Below are positions 6,708-7,316 of a DNA stretch of 7,316 nt, in pieces. The DNA is from an uncultured Oscillospiraceae bacterium (lineage in GTDB: Bacteria > Bacillota > Clostridia > Oscillospirales > Oscillospiraceae). Within the stretch, counting starts at the first letter, position 1, and each line of letters begins with the position of its first letter. The stretch spans positions 1 through 7,316 of the forward strand of contig CAADUW010000272.1 of the NCBI GenBank assembly GCA_900752285.1. Reading direction: 5' to 3'. The notes beneath the pieces were generated by a model. That model saw only the letters and a list, made by a program, of their open reading frames with translations. It was not told where the DNA came from and searched no databases. A program made the position numbers and the translations under genes.

Positions 6708-6817
6708 TATAATAAGTCCCGTAAAGCGATTTCGCTTCTCTTTTTCATTTTCTTACCTCTCTTTTCTGTAGAAGATCCCCGGCACGGTCTGGTCAACCGC
6801 GCCGGGGATTTTCTTTT
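6708..6817 (+). ncRNA. Candidate small RNA between promoter-like -10 and terminator
   Basis: A perfect TATAAT at 6708-6713 would start a transcript near 6720 that ends at the strong terminator at 6771-6817, about 95 nt long. It would have a 5' hairpin (AAGCG 6724-6728 with CGCTT 6733-6737), a pyrimidine-rich single-stranded middle that includes ACCTCTC (6755-6761), similar to an anti-Shine-Dalgarno sequence, and the terminator stem. The weak point is the -35: TTATTT (6685-6690) is a poor match. I do not recognise any known RNA family. Confidence 0.3.
6771..6817 (+). terminator. Strong intrinsic terminator, plus strand
   Basis: ATCCCCGGC (6775-6783) pairs perfectly with GCCGGGGAT (6801-6809), and CGGT/ACCG (6785-6788, 6796-6799) extends the stem inward past one mismatch. 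GAAG before it can pair with TTTC after it (one G-U). The tail TTTTCTTTT follows directly on the plus strand, while the opposite strand has no good U-run. It lies 230 nt past the ARH-like gene, so it either backs up the weaker hairpin at 6586 or ends a separate short transcript. Confidence 0.7.
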
Positions 6818-6926
6818 GGTCTGAAAGAAGAATTTCCTGTCAGGGGACGGCCCGATTCGTATGATACCGGTTTTCCATTCATTCCCACCGCTATTCTGCC
6901 CGCCTGTCTGCTGCTCATACATGGGA

Positions 6927-6973
6927 AAACAAAAAATCCGAACTCATTCCCACAGGGGAAGAAGTTCGGATTT
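6927..6973 (-). terminator. Intrinsic terminator of tRNA-Val
   Basis: AAATCCGAACT (6934-6944) and AGTTCGGATTT (6963-6973) form a perfect 11-bp stem. Inside it TTCCC (6947-6951) pairs with GGGAA (6956-6960) across a small internal loop, leaving a 4-nt tip. On the minus strand the stem runs into TTTTTTGTTTT, a strong U-tract, 8 nt after the tRNA 3' end. The plus strand has only TTTCTTC, so direction is clear. Confidence 0.85.
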
Positions 6974-6981
6974 CTTCTGCT

Positions 6982-7058
6982 TGGTGGACGATATAGGACT
7001 CGAACCTATGACCTTCCGCACGTCAAGCGGATGCTCTAGCCAGCTGAGCTAATCGTCC
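6982..7058 (-). tRNA. tRNA-Val (anticodon GAC)
   Basis: A complete cloverleaf can be drawn on the minus strand. The acceptor arms GGACGAT (7058-7052) and ATCGTCC (6992-6986) pair over 7 bp, followed by discriminator A and an encoded CCA (6984-6982). The D stem is GCTC/GAGC, the anticodon stem TCCGC/GCGGA with loop TTGACGT, and the T arm ATAGG-TTCGAGT-CCTAT. The anticodon GAC (plus-strand 7022-7024) reads GUC and GUU valine codons. A35, C36 and A73 agree with valine identity. It stands alone between its own promoter and terminator. Confidence 0.97.
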
Positions 7059-7072
7059 GACGGAACTTCTGT

Positions 7073-7101
7073 ATTATAGGGGACAATTCCGGTTTTGTCA
7101 A
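7073..7101 (-). promoter_or_regulatory. Perfect consensus promoter of tRNA-Val
   Basis: On the minus strand TTGACA (7101-7096) and TATAAT (7078-7073) both match the sigma-A consensus exactly with a 17-nt spacer. The predicted start is near 7066, about 7 nt before the mature tRNA 5' end. A short inverted repeat, GACAA (7082-7086) and TTGTC (7095-7099), covers part of the -35 and spacer; its meaning is unknown. Confidence 0.92.
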
Positions 7102-7213
7102 GAAGAAATTTCCCGCTTTGAAAAGTTTTCGCGGCGGCAGACAAACCTGCCGTCCCTGCGGCATTGATCGGAACGTATTTGGAAAACGGAAAGCTTCCAA
7201 AAGCGGCGCAGCG

Positions 7214-7235
7214 TTTGCCGCCCGCAGGCGGCAAA
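7214..7235. repeat. Perfect 9-bp inverted repeat, 4-nt loop
   Basis: TTTGCCGCC (7214-7222) and GGCGGCAAA (7227-7235) close a CGCA tetraloop. The GC-rich core would be a stable hairpin in either RNA strand. On the minus strand the arm ends in TTTGCCGCC and is followed by no more than three T residues beyond GGCGGC, so terminator activity would be weak. Confidence 0.6.
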
Positions 7236-7251
7236 GGGATCCCAATCCTTT

Positions 7252-7280
7252 TGTCAAAAATGGCTTTTCTTTTTTTGACA
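7252..7280. repeat. 9-bp inverted repeat TGTCAAAAA/TTTTTGACA
   Basis: TGTCAAAAA (7252-7260) and TTTTTGACA (7272-7280) are exact complements around an 11-nt pyrimidine-rich loop. Each arm contains a TTGACA-like hexamer, but no -10 element sits at a suitable distance within the window, so promoter function is not supported. Confidence 0.5.
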
Positions 7281-7297
7281 GTCTCAGCGCAGCTCTG

Positions 7298-7316
7298 CAG
7301 GCTGAAATTCAGCCTG
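7298..7316. repeat. Palindrome cut by the window edge
   Basis: CAGGCTGAA (7298-7306) and TTCAGCCTG (7308-7316) are perfect complements about a central A. The left flank AGCTCTG may find its partner past the window end, so the true stem could be longer. Confidence 0.5.

Larger units (their letters stand above)
7102..7316. other. Gene-free region with clustered palindromes
   Basis: No supportable gene. It contains at least five inverted repeats in about 180 bp: CGGCAG/CTGCCG (7135-7152), TTTGGAA/TTCCAAA (7178-7201), TTTGCCGCC/GGCGGCAAA (7214-7235), TGTCAAAAA/TTTTTGACA (7252-7280) and CAGGCTGAA/TTCAGCCTG (7298-7316), plus GGGATCCC at 7236-7243. Some may be terminators for a gene to the right, but the pattern resembles an intergenic repeat cluster. 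Confidence 0.6.

Noticed and set aside
6707..6922. 71-codon minus-strand frame between the ARH-like gene and tRNA-Val
   Set aside because: It reads through the strong plus-strand terminator hairpin, has no ribosome site at its first ATG and no resemblance to a known protein. Only its last 13 codons have a plausible start.
7275..7280. TTGACA as a -35 of a rightward promoter
   Set aside because: The bases 17 nt downstream (CAGGCT) do not resemble a -10, and the hexamer is one arm of an inverted repeat.

Overview
The window looks like chromosome from a high-GC member of the Clostridia, most likely an Oscillospiraceae/Ruminococcaceae gut anaerobe. This is an inference. It rests on GC-rich codon use, strong AGGAGG-type ribosome sites, consensus sigma-A-type promoters, a tRNA gene with encoded CCA, and the family content. 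I cannot name the species.

Layout. Positions 1-346 hold no convincing gene and are packed with inverted repeats, including one hairpin of about 37 pairs at 16-98. A near-consensus promoter (347-375) then starts a plus-strand run of four genes. They are an AbgB-like M20 peptidase/amidohydrolase (407-1813), an unknown polytopic membrane protein (1890-2633), an HD-domain CCA tRNA nucleotidyltransferase (2630-3970, overlapping the previous gene by 4 nt) and a MocR/PdxR-type GntR regulator with a TTG start (3982-5343). The last three are tightly packed and probably share a transcript. A second promoter (5389-5417) drives an ADP-ribosylglycohydrolase-fold protein (5441-6541).

The 3' part is intergenic except for one RNA gene. 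Between 6542 and 6930 there are several hairpins, two of them plausible terminators, and a possible small RNA on the plus strand. On the minus strand lies a complete tRNA-Val(GAC) unit: perfect TTGACA-17-TATAAT promoter (7073-7101), tRNA (6982-7058) and strong intrinsic terminator (6927-6973). The last 200 bases are another cluster of palindromes that runs off the window.

How the genes fit together. The M20 enzyme suggests salvage or turnover of folate-type amides, and the CCA enzyme maintains tRNA 3' ends. The MocR protein is a PLP-binding transcription factor whose target cannot be read from sequence alone; the following gene is one candidate. The most unusual item is the ADP-ribosylglycohydrolase homologue. 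It is an intact, promoter-driven gene that has lost the aspartates which bind the catalytic magnesium ions in this family, so it is probably a pseudoenzyme with a binding or regulatory role. I found no CRISPR array, transposase gene or recognised defence system.
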